DNA of 64,000 bases from Pseudomonas brenneri (GCF_007858285.1 NZ_VFIL01000010.1:1-64000), one strand, 5' to 3'; counted from the first letter of the stretch, positions 27,433 to 35,582 are shown. Numbers and translations are program-made. Notes: generated by a model from the letters alone, not told the origin.

Positions 27433-28752
27433 TCACACCAATTTCAACGCTCGCTGGAAGTAACCCTGCCAGTCCAGCGGGGCCAGGCTGCACTTTTGCC
27501 CATACACGTCCAACATCCCGTCAATGACCACCACTGAGTGCCGGGAGTTGGCCAGAGTACCAATGGCTCCCCCTAGCAACTCCTTAATCGTACTTTCGCG
27601 GACATAGGCAGACAGTCCAAGTCTGCGCAGCGCCGACCCCGGATATTCACCGTCGTTCAGCGTTTCCATGGCGACCTCATAACTCTGGTTCCCACGTCCA
27701 TCGTTGTTCTCTAGCTGTGCCCGCTTGGCACTCACGGCGTACAAGAAGTTGGCATCCTCCAGCAGCGCCTGATCAGAGCCCTTGAAGTTGGAAGCCAGCC
27801 GGGCTTTTTTCAACTCGTCGTGAGTCACATTCAATTTGAAAGAATCTCTCATAACGACTTCATAACCGTCAGCGGTGGCGGAAATTTTCTTATAGATACT
27901 TTCCGGACTTTGCCCAAATCTCACCATCGCCGCCTTGATCGCCGATACGGTGACACAGTTGCCTTCTACGCCCTGGTAAAAGCCGCCCCATATATCCGCA
28001 GGCCTGACACCCAGCGGCACACTTGATAAATGCAGAATATTTTTATCGAGCGCCCCAGGCACTGCATCAGATATTTTCTTATCATTGAACAACATATAAC
28101 CGTAACGTTTATCAACGCTCTTTTTTTCACCATAACTGTGCTGGGCATTATCCATAACAAAAGCCGAGCCAAAATTATGCGTCTCCACGACCCCCAGCGC
28201 ACCACTAGCGGCCATATCAGTTGCAGGCACAAATTGGGCAAGGCCCATCACCCCCATGCCCCGCAGGCAATTTTGCGTCGTCTCACCTTCAAGCGTCTTC
28301 AACAAGACTTTTTCGAAACTGCCCTGTTCCCCTAAAATTTGTTTGCGCTTGGTAAAAACTGCGAGCACAAAGTTGGCATCCATTATGGCCGAACTGTCAT
28401 TACCGGAAAATCGCGAAGCCTTTGCAACCTGCTTTAACTCCTCATGAGACACATGAACCTTGAATTCATCCTTCATCGTAATGTCATACCCATCCCCCGA
28501 TGCTTTGACCTCATCGAACATACCGTGTGGACTTTGACCAAATGTCATCATCATCAACTTGATAACCGCGGCATGCGTACTATTGTCAAAACACTCACCA
28601 AATCCACGCCTGGTCGCTGTAAATGCATTCAGGATATCCGTGGGTTTCTCGCCACGTGTCGTTACGAGGGCGTCTGGAGAAAAACTATTGGTTGGTTCAT
28701 GACTCGACCTGTAACCTTCAAAAAGTGACCGATAACGCATATCCACATTCAT
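27433..28752 (-). CDS. Candidate secreted effector with two protease-like domains, the first degenerate
   Basis: A 439-residue protein of no family I can name. It contains two copies of one domain. The second (about 250-435) has QGVEGNC with C266, then FGQSP, GY(E)V.M.DSF, and near the end SRHSVVVIDG with H405 and D409. This resembles the calpain/papain pattern QGxxG(D/N)C ... H. The first (about 34-210) aligns over FGQSP, GYD.TMKDEF, DANF..AV..KR and YGEKK, but S58 replaces the Cys and G195 the His. No signal peptide or membrane segment. ATG has GAGGTG upstream. The gene is AT-rich and last in a three-gene row behind a hrp box, suggesting a type III effector. Protease activity and secretion are inferred. 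Confidence 0.7.
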   Translation of the reverse strand: MNVDMRYRSLFEGYRSSHEPTNSFSPDALVTTRGEKPTDILNAFTATRRGFGECFDNSTHAAVIKLMMMTFGQSPHGMFDEVKASGDGYDITMKDEFKVHVSHEELKQVAKASRFSGNDSSAIMDANFVLAVFTKRKQILGEQGSFEKVLLKTLEGETTQNCLRGMGVMGLAQFVPATDMAASGALGVVETHNFGSAFVMDNAQHSYGEKKSVDKRYGYMLFNDKKISDAVPGALDKNILHLSSVPLGVRPADIWGGFYQGVEGNCVTVSAIKAAMVRFGQSPESIYKKISATADGYEVVMRDSFKLNVTHDELKKARLASNFKGSDQALLEDANFLYAVSAKRAQLENNDGRGNQSYEVAMETLNDGEYPGSALRRLGLSAYVRESTIKELLGGAIGTLANSRHSVVVIDGMLDVYGQKCSLAPLDWQGYFQRALKLV

Positions 28753-28941
28753 GACAACACCTCGACTATTAAAATATTAAAAAACACGCCAACAAAGGCA
28801 TCATTTAAAAAATGACGACCCACCGACATTAAAAACCGACAAACACAGCGAGCAAAAAACCTGCGCAGGATAACAACACACACTTTTATAGTTATACCTT
28901 ACAAACTTATAGCAACCATCAAAGATACAAATAAACCTCAA
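28753..28941. other. AT-rich intergenic gap in the island
   Basis: A 189-base A/T-rich gap between the second and third island genes. No hrp box and no clear terminator were seen, so the downstream gene probably relies on read-through or an unrecognised promoter. Confidence 0.5.
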
Positions 28942-29901
28942 TCAACCAATCAACGCCACTGCATCCCCATACCTTGGCGCTTTTCCTTTACTCCCCCACA
29001 ACTCCTCTTTCCCATCAATTATCGCAACGGAATGACGAGCCCGATTAACCATACCTACTTGCCCATTTGCCAACGTACTGACAGGGACCTTTTTCATGTG
29101 CTTTTTCAACCCCAGACGTAGAAATCCCTCTCCGCCCCCCCACTCATCCTCACCATTATTGAGAGTCTGTATTGCCGCACTAAAACTTCTAGCCGCCTTG
29201 CCATCGTTATTTTCAATCTGTGCGCGTTTGCAACTGACGGCAAATAGGAATTGAGCATCCTTGAGCATCCCTCTATCTCTTCCAACAAACCGCGCGCCTG
29301 CTGACGCCTGCGCCAACTCCGGCTTGGTCAACGTCAAGTTAAAGCCATCTCGCATCGTGACGTCATACCCGCGCGCAGTCTCACTGACACTTTTATAAAT
29401 ATCGGTAGGGCTTTGCCCAAATTTATGCATTGCGGCCTTGATCGCCGAGACGGTCACACAATTCCCATCAGGCCCCTGTCGAAAGCCACCCCAGATATCG
29501 TCAGCCTTTGCACCATTGCGCTTGTTCGACAACTCAGAAATATGCGCTGGACTCGTCTCTGGCTTGGGTACCACCGGCGTAGGATTGACCTTAGGACTAA
29601 CAGAATCAGGTACAACATCCACAGTGACTGGCTTGTTCTCTTTCCACCCAGCTAATAGGGTCGAAATCTGACTTAAAAAAGATTTGAGCATTGCAACAAT
29701 GTTATTAACATCCGCATCCTGATTCTTTATCGAGTTATTCACCTCAGCCAAGTTATTATTTACAGAGGGATTACAGGGCAATCCATTTACACCTGCCGCG
29801 CGTATCAAGGGGAGCTCAGCTATTTGGCCAAAAACCATCCCATACCCTGCTGAACAATCACACATGACGTTAGAAGCTCTATTAACGCTTAAAACAGACA
29901 T
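28942..29901 (-). CDS. Candidate secreted effector: secretion-like N-terminus, helix, Pro linker, protease-like domain
   Basis: A 319-residue protein. MSVLSVNRAS at the start has no acidic residue and is Ser/Val/Asn rich, as in type III secretion signals. An amphipathic helix follows (about 66-86, IVAMLKSFLSQISTLLAGW), then a Pro/Val linker (92-120). The domain at about 132-305 is clearly related to the second domain of the 27433-28752 protein: QGPDGNC with C148, FGQSP, GYDVTMRDGF, CKRAQIENNDGKA, and ARHSVAIIDG with H290 and D297. I start at 29901, where GGGAG lies 8 bases upstream. Function as a cysteine protease-like effector is an inference. Confidence 0.7.
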   Translation of the reverse strand: MSVLSVNRASNVMCDCSAGYGMVFGQIAELPLIRAAGVNGLPCNPSVNNNLAEVNNSIKNQDADVNNIVAMLKSFLSQISTLLAGWKENKPVTVDVVPDSVSPKVNPTPVVPKPETSPAHISELSNKRNGAKADDIWGGFRQGPDGNCVTVSAIKAAMHKFGQSPTDIYKSVSETARGYDVTMRDGFNLTLTKPELAQASAGARFVGRDRGMLKDAQFLFAVSCKRAQIENNDGKAARSFSAAIQTLNNGEDEWGGGEGFLRLGLKKHMKKVPVSTLANGQVGMVNRARHSVAIIDGKEELWGSKGKAPRYGDAVALIG

Positions 29902-30004
29902 AATTTTCTCCCACACAAATGGCCTCTCCGACCGGCAACTGGCCGGAGAAGCAAATGATTGAATTTAATCTCTTAAGTTGACGTTTACGAAATCGAGAGA
30001 AGGA
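29902..30004. other. Intergenic hairpin in the island
   Basis: Minus strand CTCCGGCC, seven-base loop, GGTCGGAG (about 29926-29948) forms an 8-bp stem with one G-T pair and no following T run. It may be a processing or partial termination site between the first two island genes. Confidence 0.45.
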
Positions 30005-30955
30005 CTATCGACGGCGATAAAAATTCCGAGTCCAACTCATCTCACCAGGACCACACTCAGGACCGGGAGAAGTCAAATCGGTATCCGGCACGGGCTTATC
30101 GGGTACCACACCCGGGACAAGCGGAGGAACTACATCAGGCTTAACTTGAGCGTCGGTACCAGGTACCACCGCAGGCTTGGACTCCAAACTCGGCCTCACT
30201 CGTCCTTCTGTCCCAGGTACCACCGCAGGCTTGGGCTGCGTATCAGACATCACACTTACATCACCCCCTGGAACCGCTGGCCGAAGGGGTGCAGGACAGT
30301 GGCAATTGTTCACATGGACATCAACATTCACCCGAACAGCAGTGTCAGACAACACGTTCAAATCCTTGCCCGGAACCCTTGGCAGAATCCTGATCTCCGG
30401 TATCACCACCGGTTGCTTGCCAGGCTCAATCTGCACCTTGGCGTCTTGGCCCGGGACCACAGGTTTGCCTTCGGCGTCCGGTTTCTTCTCGGGTTGCTTG
30501 TCTGCCTCAACCTGCACCTTGGCGTCCTTGCCCGGGATCGCTGGCTTGCCTTCGGCGTCCGGTTTCTTCTCGGGTTGCTTGTCTGCCTCAAGCTGCACCT
30601 TGGCGTCCTTGCCCCCAATCACCGGGTTGCTCCCTGGTAGCGGCCTGGTCTCAGAAGGCTTATCAGCAGCGGGCTGGGCGTCAGGCGATTTTGTTTTGCC
30701 AGACAAAACATCTCGCATGGCCTTGAATAGAAGCTCAAACATATCAAGCAGTTTTGAAAGAGCATCCGTACCAACGGTTGCGCTGTCCCGCCCGACCTCA
30801 ACATTCCGGATTTGCTCGGGAAAAACTTTCGGGTTATGGCCAAGTAACTTACTCGCATCACTACCACCAAGTGGAGTAGGTATCGGTGCAGGCAGATCAA
30901 CTTGACGATTACCGAGATTAACGCTCGGAGGATTATTAACAGATAGATAAGACAT
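30005..30955 (-). CDS. Candidate secreted protein with Pro-rich tandem repeats
   Basis: A 316-residue protein, first gene after the hrp box. It begins MSYLSVNNPPSV, nearly the same as MSVLSVN of the next gene, has an amphipathic helix (about 84-108, LSKLLDMFELLFKAM), and then only Pro/Lys/Asp-rich repeats: three tandem 27-residue units of the form PGKDAKVQVEADKQPEKKPD..., then shorter KPAVVPGT units. A CHC triplet lies near 219. No enzyme domain, signal peptide or membrane segment. The layout recalls type III helper or harpin-like proteins, but no homologue is recognised. GAGGAA precedes the ATG. Confidence 0.65.
   Translation of the reverse strand: MSYLSVNNPPSVNLGNRQVDLPAPIPTPLGGSDASKLLGHNPKVFPEQIRNVEVGRDSATVGTDALSKLLDMFELLFKAMRDVLSGKTKSPDAQPAADKPSETRPLPGSNPVIGGKDAKVQLEADKQPEKKPDAEGKPAIPGKDAKVQVEADKQPEKKPDAEGKPVVPGQDAKVQIEPGKQPVVIPEIRILPRVPGKDLNVLSDTAVRVNVDVHVNNCHCPAPLRPAVPGGDVSVMSDTQPKPAVVPGTEGRVRPSLESKPAVVPGTDAQVKPDVVPPLVPGVVPDKPVPDTDLTSPGPECGPGEMSWTRNFYRRR
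30427..30632. repeat. 81-bp tandem repeats in the Pro-rich island gene
   Basis: The phrase TTGCCTTCGGCGTCCGG recurs at about 30465 and 30546, 81 bases (27 codons) apart, within longer nearly identical blocks. The adjoining third copy has drifted. Near-identity points to recent expansion. Confidence 0.8.
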
Positions 30956-30984
30956 TAGTCATTCCTCTTCTCAGAACAGCACCA

Positions 30985-31000
30985 GGGTATTCAAATACCC
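30985..31000 (-). promoter_or_regulatory. Leader hairpin of the island transcript
   Basis: GGGTATT, two bases, AATACCC: a perfect 7-bp palindrome 30-45 bases upstream of the first island ATG, between hrp box and start codon. A role in translation is possible but unproven. Confidence 0.45.
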
Positions 31001-31059
31001 AGAACGAACACTATTTACTTACGACCTGAAGCGGCAGCAACCGAATCAAAGTCACTGGT

Positions 31060-31087
31060 TTCGTGGGGCAAAAATCGTTCGAGTTCC
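31060..31087 (-). promoter_or_regulatory. Hrp box (HrpL-type sigma factor promoter)
   Basis: On the minus strand GGAACT, exactly 15 bases, then CCACGAA. The consensus for HrpL-dependent promoters is GGAACC, N15-16, CCACNNA; this differs at one base, a known variant position. It points at the three island genes and lies 105 bases upstream of the first ATG. No other type III gene is in the window. Confidence 0.75.
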
Positions 31088-31467
31088 AGAAATCGTCAAA
31101 AACATAAGGACACCAATAGAAAACTTCGGATTTTTACCTATGGACTTCTACAGAACACCGGTTCTCCAGGCCTTTCCTTGAAAGAAATAACGTCACACCC
31201 ATTAATAAACTGCCTTAATGAAAAAAAACGTCATCATTGCTTGCCCCCTTGCGACACGCCTCATGATATCTCCCGCGCAAACAATACAGTTGTTACTCCC
31301 GGAAAAACCTAAAAACAAAACCTCCTCTACAACATCCAATTCTGCATAAAAACAAAAACAAGTTACACATACCTGCTAGTACAAAAAAATAAAACACCAT
31401 GCCTCAACTAGTCATAACTATCACTGCCACCCGTTAAACCACCTACGTTTCCCTCAGTGCCTTAAAC
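31088..31467. other. AT-rich stretch without genes
   Basis: About 380 A/T-rich bases between the hrp box and the heat-shock gene terminator. No frame with a convincing start or product was seen on either strand, nor any clear RNA structure. Confidence 0.5.
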
Positions 31468-31496
31468 AAAAAAAGGGCGCCAGAGGCGCCCTTTTT
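31468..31496. terminator. Terminator after the small heat-shock gene (works in both directions)
   Basis: GGGCGCC, AGA, GGCGCCC flanked by an A run on one side and TTTTT on the other. It ends the minus-strand hsp20 transcript 31 bases past its stop and would also stop plus-strand transcription. Confidence 0.85.
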
Positions 31497-31526
31497 CAAA
31501 GTGATGACAATTTTAAAAACATGCAC

Positions 31527-31976
31527 TCAGTGTTGCAGAGCCGGCTTCTGCACCCCATTGATCGGGATGCGTTTGGCTTTCGCTTCTTCCGGCACAACTC
31601 GCAATAGATCGACACTCAGTAACCCGTTATTCAGGTCAGCGGCCTTGATCTCAATATGGTCCGCCAGGCGGAACGACAATTTGAAAGCCCGCTGGGCAAT
31701 GCCTTGATGCAGATAGGTGACGCTCTCGGTCTTGGTGTCGCGCTTGCCGCCACTGACGGTCAAGACGCCTTTCTCCACCTGCAATTCCAGATCGTCTTCC
31801 TGGAAACCAGCGGCCGCAATGACAATGCGATAGTGGTCTTCGCCGTGCTTCTCGACGTTATAGGGAGGGTAACTGCTGCCAGGCTCATTGCGCAGTGCGG
31901 TCTCGAACAGGTCGTTGAAACGATCGAAACCCACGGAAGAGCGGAACAGCGGCGCCAGGGAAAATGCGGTACTCAT
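31527..31976 (-). CDS. ibpA: Hsp20 small heat-shock protein (IbpA type)
   Basis: A 149-residue ATP-independent holdase that binds unfolding proteins. N-terminal MSTAFSLAPLFRSSVGFDRF is the IbpA type, the alpha-crystallin domain runs from about 35 to 125 (YRIVIAAAGF, GVLTVSG, RAFKLSFRL), and a C-terminal I-P-I motif (RIPING) links oligomers. Upstream are a sigma-32-like promoter and a hairpin of ROSE type, so both transcription and translation look heat-controlled. Start at 31976, after AGGAGA; the frame is open to 32018 but that is leader RNA. Confidence 0.94.
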   Translation of the reverse strand: MSTAFSLAPLFRSSVGFDRFNDLFETALRNEPGSSYPPYNVEKHGEDHYRIVIAAAGFQEDDLELQVEKGVLTVSGGKRDTKTESVTYLHQGIAQRAFKLSFRLADHIEIKAADLNNGLLSVDLLRVVPEEAKAKRIPINGVQKPALQH

Positions 31977-31984
31977 GGTCAAAT

Positions 31985-32003
31985 CTCCTGAAATATCAGC
32001 AAG
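31985..32003 (-). promoter_or_regulatory. ROSE-type RNA thermometer in the ibpA leader
   Basis: The leader RNA carries CUUGCUGA, loop UAUU, UCAGGAG just before the ATG. The arms pair with a single bulged G opposite the Shine-Dalgarno GGAG, the hallmark of ROSE thermometers of small heat-shock genes. Melting on heating would free the ribosome site. Confidence 0.8.
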
Positions 32004-32046
32004 GTTTTTTATCTCCACGACCCGAATTCGGCATCGTGTAATCCCT

Positions 32047-32074
32047 AGATAAGGCCCGCTGATTGCATTTCAAG
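32047..32074 (-). promoter_or_regulatory. Sigma-32-like heat-shock promoter of ibpA
   Basis: Minus strand CTTGAAA, 13 bases, CCTTATCT, close to the RpoH consensus CTTGAAA N11-16 CCCATNT. Confidence 0.7.
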
Positions 32075-32093
32075 AGACATTTTCAAGAAACTT

Positions 32094-33053
32094 TCAGACC
32101 GCTTGCGGATGGGGCATCCCCAGCAAGCGGCTGACTTGCTCCAGATCGGTTTCACGCCGCAAGGCTGTGAACAGCTCAACGGCTTGCGGGTAATTACGCG
32201 TCAACATGGCCAGCCATTGCTTCAGTCGGCCAGGCGCCTGGCGCTCAGTCAACTGCGCCACCGATTGCGTCCAGAACTCCTGGAGCATGGGCTGCATCTG
32301 CTCCCAAGTCATCTCGACCACTTCTTCGCCAGCCCGCGCGGCCGCGATTTGCCGGGCCAGGTCGGGCCGTGCAACCAGGCCGCGACCGAGCATGATGTCT
32401 TCGACACCGCTGATTTCCCGGCAGCGCCGCCAGTCATCAACACTCCAGATATCGCCGTTGGCGAACACCGGCACCTTGACCACGTCCTGCACACGCGGGA
32501 TCCACTCCCAATGGGCTGGCGGCTTGTAGCCATCAGCCTTGGTCCGTGCATGCACCACAATGTGCGCTGCACCGCCTTCGGCCAGGGCCGTGGCGCACAC
32601 CAGCGCGCCGTCCGGGCTGTCGAAGCCCAGGCGCATCTTGGCGGTCACCGGGATATGCGCTGGCACAGCGCGGCGCACGTGTTCGACGATCTGGTTGAGC
32701 AGTTCCGGCTCTTTGAGCAGCACCGCGCCACCGCGGGACTTGTTGACGGTCTTGGCCGGGCAGCCGAAGTTCAGGTCAATCACTTCAGAACCCAGCTCAC
32801 AGGCCAGCGCGGCGTTTTCCGCCAGGCACACGGGGTCGGAGCCCAGCAACTGCACGCGCAACGGCACGCCCGCAGCGGTCTTGGCACCGTGCAACAGTTC
32901 AGGAGCAAGCTTGTGGAAATAGGCAGGGGTCAGCAGGCGGTCGTTGACCCGGATAAATTCGGTCACACACCAATCGATACCGCCCACCTGGGTCAGCACG
33001 TCCCGCAGGATGTTGTCGACCAACCCCTCCATGGGCGCCAAAGCAATTTGCAT
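32094..33053 (-). CDS. dusC: tRNA-dihydrouridine(16) synthase
   Basis: A 319-residue FMN enzyme that reduces U16 in the D loop of tRNA. It begins MQIALAPMEGLVD, the catalytic Cys is C98 in NFGCPAKTVNKSRGGA, and the FMN phosphate site is near the C-terminal half (VFANGDIWSVDD, MLGRGLVA). The APMEG start and NFGCPAKTVNKSRGGA text are typical of DusC rather than DusA or DusB. ATG at 33053 preferred over a GTG three codons earlier. Confidence 0.94.
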   Translation of the reverse strand: MQIALAPMEGLVDNILRDVLTQVGGIDWCVTEFIRVNDRLLTPAYFHKLAPELLHGAKTAAGVPLRVQLLGSDPVCLAENAALACELGSEVIDLNFGCPAKTVNKSRGGAVLLKEPELLNQIVEHVRRAVPAHIPVTAKMRLGFDSPDGALVCATALAEGGAAHIVVHARTKADGYKPPAHWEWIPRVQDVVKVPVFANGDIWSVDDWRRCREISGVEDIMLGRGLVARPDLARQIAAARAGEEVVEMTWEQMQPMLQEFWTQSVAQLTERQAPGRLKQWLAMLTRNYPQAVELFTALRRETDLEQVSRLLGMPHPQAV

Positions 33054-33123
33054 GGAAAACACTCAACGAAAAACGTGGCGCAGTTTACTGGGTTTCCCAC
33101 AGCAACCGTTAACCCTACCGTCC

Positions 33124-33226
33124 CCTGTAGGAGCGAGCTTGCTCGCGATGAACGCCAACGATAACGCGGGGAACCTGATACCCGTGGCGTACTCACGCTC
33201 TTCGCGAGCAAGCTCGCTCCTACATG
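33124..33226. repeat. Paired inverted REP-like elements
   Basis: CTGTAGGAGCGAGCTTGCTC and its inverted partner GAGCAAGCTCGCTCCTACA lie about 80 bases apart, between dusC and the thioesterase gene; the second arm overlaps the thioesterase 3' end. Confidence 0.8.
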
Positions 33227-33660
33227 GACAATGCCGTAAGCGCCACGCCATAGCCCTCGATAAACTCCGCCGGCATGCGCTTGGGCTTACCGCTGGAGAG
33301 TTCGATACAGACAAAGGTGGTTTGCGCACGCAACAAGGTGGTGCCATCGCTGGGGCGCATCAGTTGGAAGTGCCGGGTCATTTTCAGGCGCTGGTCCCAA
33401 TCGACGATCCAGGTTGCCAGTTGCAGCTCATCGCCTTCGTAGCCGGCCGCCAGGTAATCGATTTCGTGGCGCACCACTGCCATGGCCCGGTCCAGGCGCC
33501 GGTACTCGGTGAGGTCCAGGCCCAGGCGCTGGGAATGGCGCCAGGCGCAACGCTCCAGCCACGACACATAGACAGCATTGTTGGCATGCCCCAGGCCATC
33601 GATGTCCTCAGGGGCCACCTGCAGATCAATGATAAACGGCTTTGCCAAGTCCCAGCCCAT
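33220..33660 (-). CDS. Hotdog-fold acyl-CoA thioesterase (4HBT type)
   Basis: A 146-residue protein starting MGWDLAKPF. The APEDIDGLGHANNAVYVSWL segment carries the Asp and His of the 4-hydroxybenzoyl-CoA/YbgC thioesterase active site. Likely cytosolic, cleaving small or medium acyl-CoA; the substrate is not predictable. A REP arm overlaps the last codons. Start at 33660 because upstream codons are not conserved in kind. Confidence 0.87.
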   Translation of the reverse strand: MGWDLAKPFIIDLQVAPEDIDGLGHANNAVYVSWLERCAWRHSQRLGLDLTEYRRLDRAMAVVRHEIDYLAAGYEGDELQLATWIVDWDQRLKMTRHFQLMRPSDGTTLLRAQTTFVCIELSSGKPKRMPAEFIEGYGVALTALSM

Positions 33661-33715
33661 GCCCTGCTCCCGGTCGATTAGTGTCGGCGGGGAGCAGTGT
33701 AACCCATCGTTGCAC

Positions 33716-34570
33716 TCAAGCGGTTTGCCGCGCCGGCTCACGACAGCCAGCCAGCAGCGCCAGCACGCCTTCGACCACTCGCGGGTCGGCCAGGACCTTC
33801 TGGTGCCCACCCTGCTCCAGGCGCAACAGGCGGCTGTCGAACCAGGCCTCGTGAATCATCTGCGAAGCTTTGACCGGGACGAAGGTATCGTCTTCGGCAT
33901 GCACGATCAGCCCGGGGATATTCATTTGATAATGAGCCACATCCAGGTGCTTGAGCGGAATGCCCAGGGAATACTCGACCTCCTGGATAAACGCCGCACG
34001 CGCCCGCTCCGGCATGCCGACTACGCCAGCAAAGCCGCGCAATACATCCAGCAAGCGTGAAGGGGCAGCAATGCTCACCAGCGCATTGGTGCGCAGGCCC
34101 AGCTGGATGGCCAGCATCGCACTGGCGCCACCCATGGAGTGGCCAACCACCGCGTGCAAGGGTGGCAACTCAGCGGCAGCTTCCAGCATCGCCCGGGCAA
34201 ACAGCACCACATGGGCTTCGCGGCCCGGCGAACGACCATGGGCCGGACCGTCGAGGGCTATCACCGAGTAACCCGCGCCCACCAGTGCATCGATCAGGCT
34301 GGCGAACTGGGTCGGACGCCCTTCCCAGCCATGCATCATCAGCACCGTCGGGCCCTGGCCCCAGCGCAGGGCCGACAGGCCAAAGCGCAAGGTAATGCGC
34401 TCGGCCTGCGCCAGCAGCGGCAACTCCCAATCCCTCGGCGGCAAGTCCCGCGGCGTCATGAAGGCGCGACGCATCTGATTGGCAATGGTCTGCGGCGCCA
34501 ACCTGCCCAAGGTGCCATTGACGCGACGAATCCAGCTCAAGGTGCTCATCCATTCACTCCCCAGGCTCAT
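33716..34570 (-). CDS. Alpha/beta hydrolase
   Basis: A 284-residue serine hydrolase. The nucleophile elbow is GHSMGGA (about 141-147), the oxyanion region MMHGWEGRP precedes it, and the Asp and His lie in the C-terminal third (HAEDD, LEQGGHQKV). No signal peptide. It lies 9 bases after the TetR gene, so the two form an operon and the regulator probably controls it. Substrate unknown; either MSLGSEW (34570) or MSTLSW (34549) could be the start. Confidence 0.85.
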   Translation of the reverse strand: MSLGSEWMSTLSWIRRVNGTLGRLAPQTIANQMRRAFMTPRDLPPRDWELPLLAQAERITLRFGLSALRWGQGPTVLMMHGWEGRPTQFASLIDALVGAGYSVIALDGPAHGRSPGREAHVVLFARAMLEAAAELPPLHAVVGHSMGGASAMLAIQLGLRTNALVSIAAPSRLLDVLRGFAGVVGMPERARAAFIQEVEYSLGIPLKHLDVAHYQMNIPGLIVHAEDDTFVPVKASQMIHEAWFDSRLLRLEQGGHQKVLADPRVVEGVLALLAGCREPARQTA

Positions 34571-34579
34571 GAGCCTTGT

Positions 34580-35119
34580 TCAGCGCACTGCCGACTTGGA
34601 GGCGCGCAATACACGATCCGACAATTCGCCAGGCCCCAAGGCCCGAGCCAAGGCCAGGCCACCAATCATCAAGGCCATGTCGGCCAGGGCCTTGTCGGTG
34701 TCTTCCGGGCTGGCGGCCAGTTGCGCAGCCATCAGTTCGACGTGCTGGTTGAGCACCTCGCGAAACTCATCCGGCAAGCGGCTCATCTCGCCGACCGTGG
34801 CCGGGATCGGGCAGGCCTGGGCGGTAGAATCACGGTGCTTGCGCGACAAGTAGAACGCCGCCACCAGGGCGCGCCGCTCTTCGCCTGTCAGGCTGGGATC
34901 CATGTCGTCGATAGACGCCCGACGCCGCGCCAATAGCTGCTCGAACGCCTCCAGCATCAAGGCGTCCTTGCTTTCAAAGTGGGCGTAGAAGCCACCCACG
35001 GTCAGCCCCGCGGCCCCCATGACTTCACCCACACTCGGTTCGGCCGGGCCACGCTGGATCAGCGCGGAACTGGCGGCCTGCAGAATACGTTCACGGGTTT
35101 GCGCTTTTTTATCGCTCAT
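34580..35119 (-). CDS. TetR-family repressor
   Basis: A 179-residue regulator. The helix-turn-helix is in the first 50 residues (TRERILQAASSALIQ..., AAGLTVGGFYAHFESKDAL). The remainder is a ligand domain. It is followed directly by the hydrolase gene, its likely target. An AT-rich promoter region with TTACGGTTAAAATATTA lies just upstream. Confidence 0.9.
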   Translation of the reverse strand: MSDKKAQTRERILQAASSALIQRGPAEPSVGEVMGAAGLTVGGFYAHFESKDALMLEAFEQLLARRRASIDDMDPSLTGEERRALVAAFYLSRKHRDSTAQACPIPATVGEMSRLPDEFREVLNQHVELMAAQLAASPEDTDKALADMALMIGGLALARALGPGELSDRVLRASKSAVR

Positions 35120-35245
35120 GACGGCCTCCGAATATTACGGTTAAAATATTATCTTCATAATACTTTTTAGCAAGCGGTGAATTCGACCGTTGGTCAGAAG
35201 AAGTTTTTTGAAGAGGGAGGGAGAAAACCCAAACGCCAGACAAAC

Positions 35246-35276
35246 AAAAGGGCCATTCAATAATTGAATGACCCTT
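35246..35276 (-). terminator. Terminator of the tRNA Ala-Glu-Ala-Glu unit
   Basis: Minus strand AAGGGTCATTCAA, TTA, TTGAATGGCCCTT, then T: a 13-bp stem with one wobble pair, about 26 bases past the last tRNA-Glu. Confidence 0.85.
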
Positions 35277-35301
35277 AAAAATCCCGCAGAGCGGGTAATC
35301 G

Positions 35302-35377
35302 TGGCGTCCCCTAGGGGACTCGAACCCCTGTTACCGCCGTGAAAGGGCGGTGTCCTAGGCCACTAGACGAAGGGGAC
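35302..35377 (-). tRNA. tRNA-Glu(TTC), distal copy
   Basis: A 76-base gene with CCA; anticodon loop CTTTCAC gives TTC. Acceptor stem GTCCCCT/AGGGGAC is perfect. Sequence as in the copy at 35583-35658. Confidence 0.97.
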
Positions 35378-35456
35378 ACAAACCTTCTATACAACTGATC
35401 AGTGCTGAGAACTGATCGATTCAAGGACGGTGTGGCCAGACCTTGAACCTGTAAAT

Positions 35457-35532
<76 letters not shown>

Positions 35533-35582
35533 GGATTTTTCGCCTCGCGGCGCAGCAGACCTTTCGAGCTGCTTGTTGAAAC

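Noticed and set aside
28753..28941. Second hrp box before the last island gene
   Set aside because: No GTGG/GGTTCC pair with the right spacing on the plus strand; the same holds for 29902-30004.
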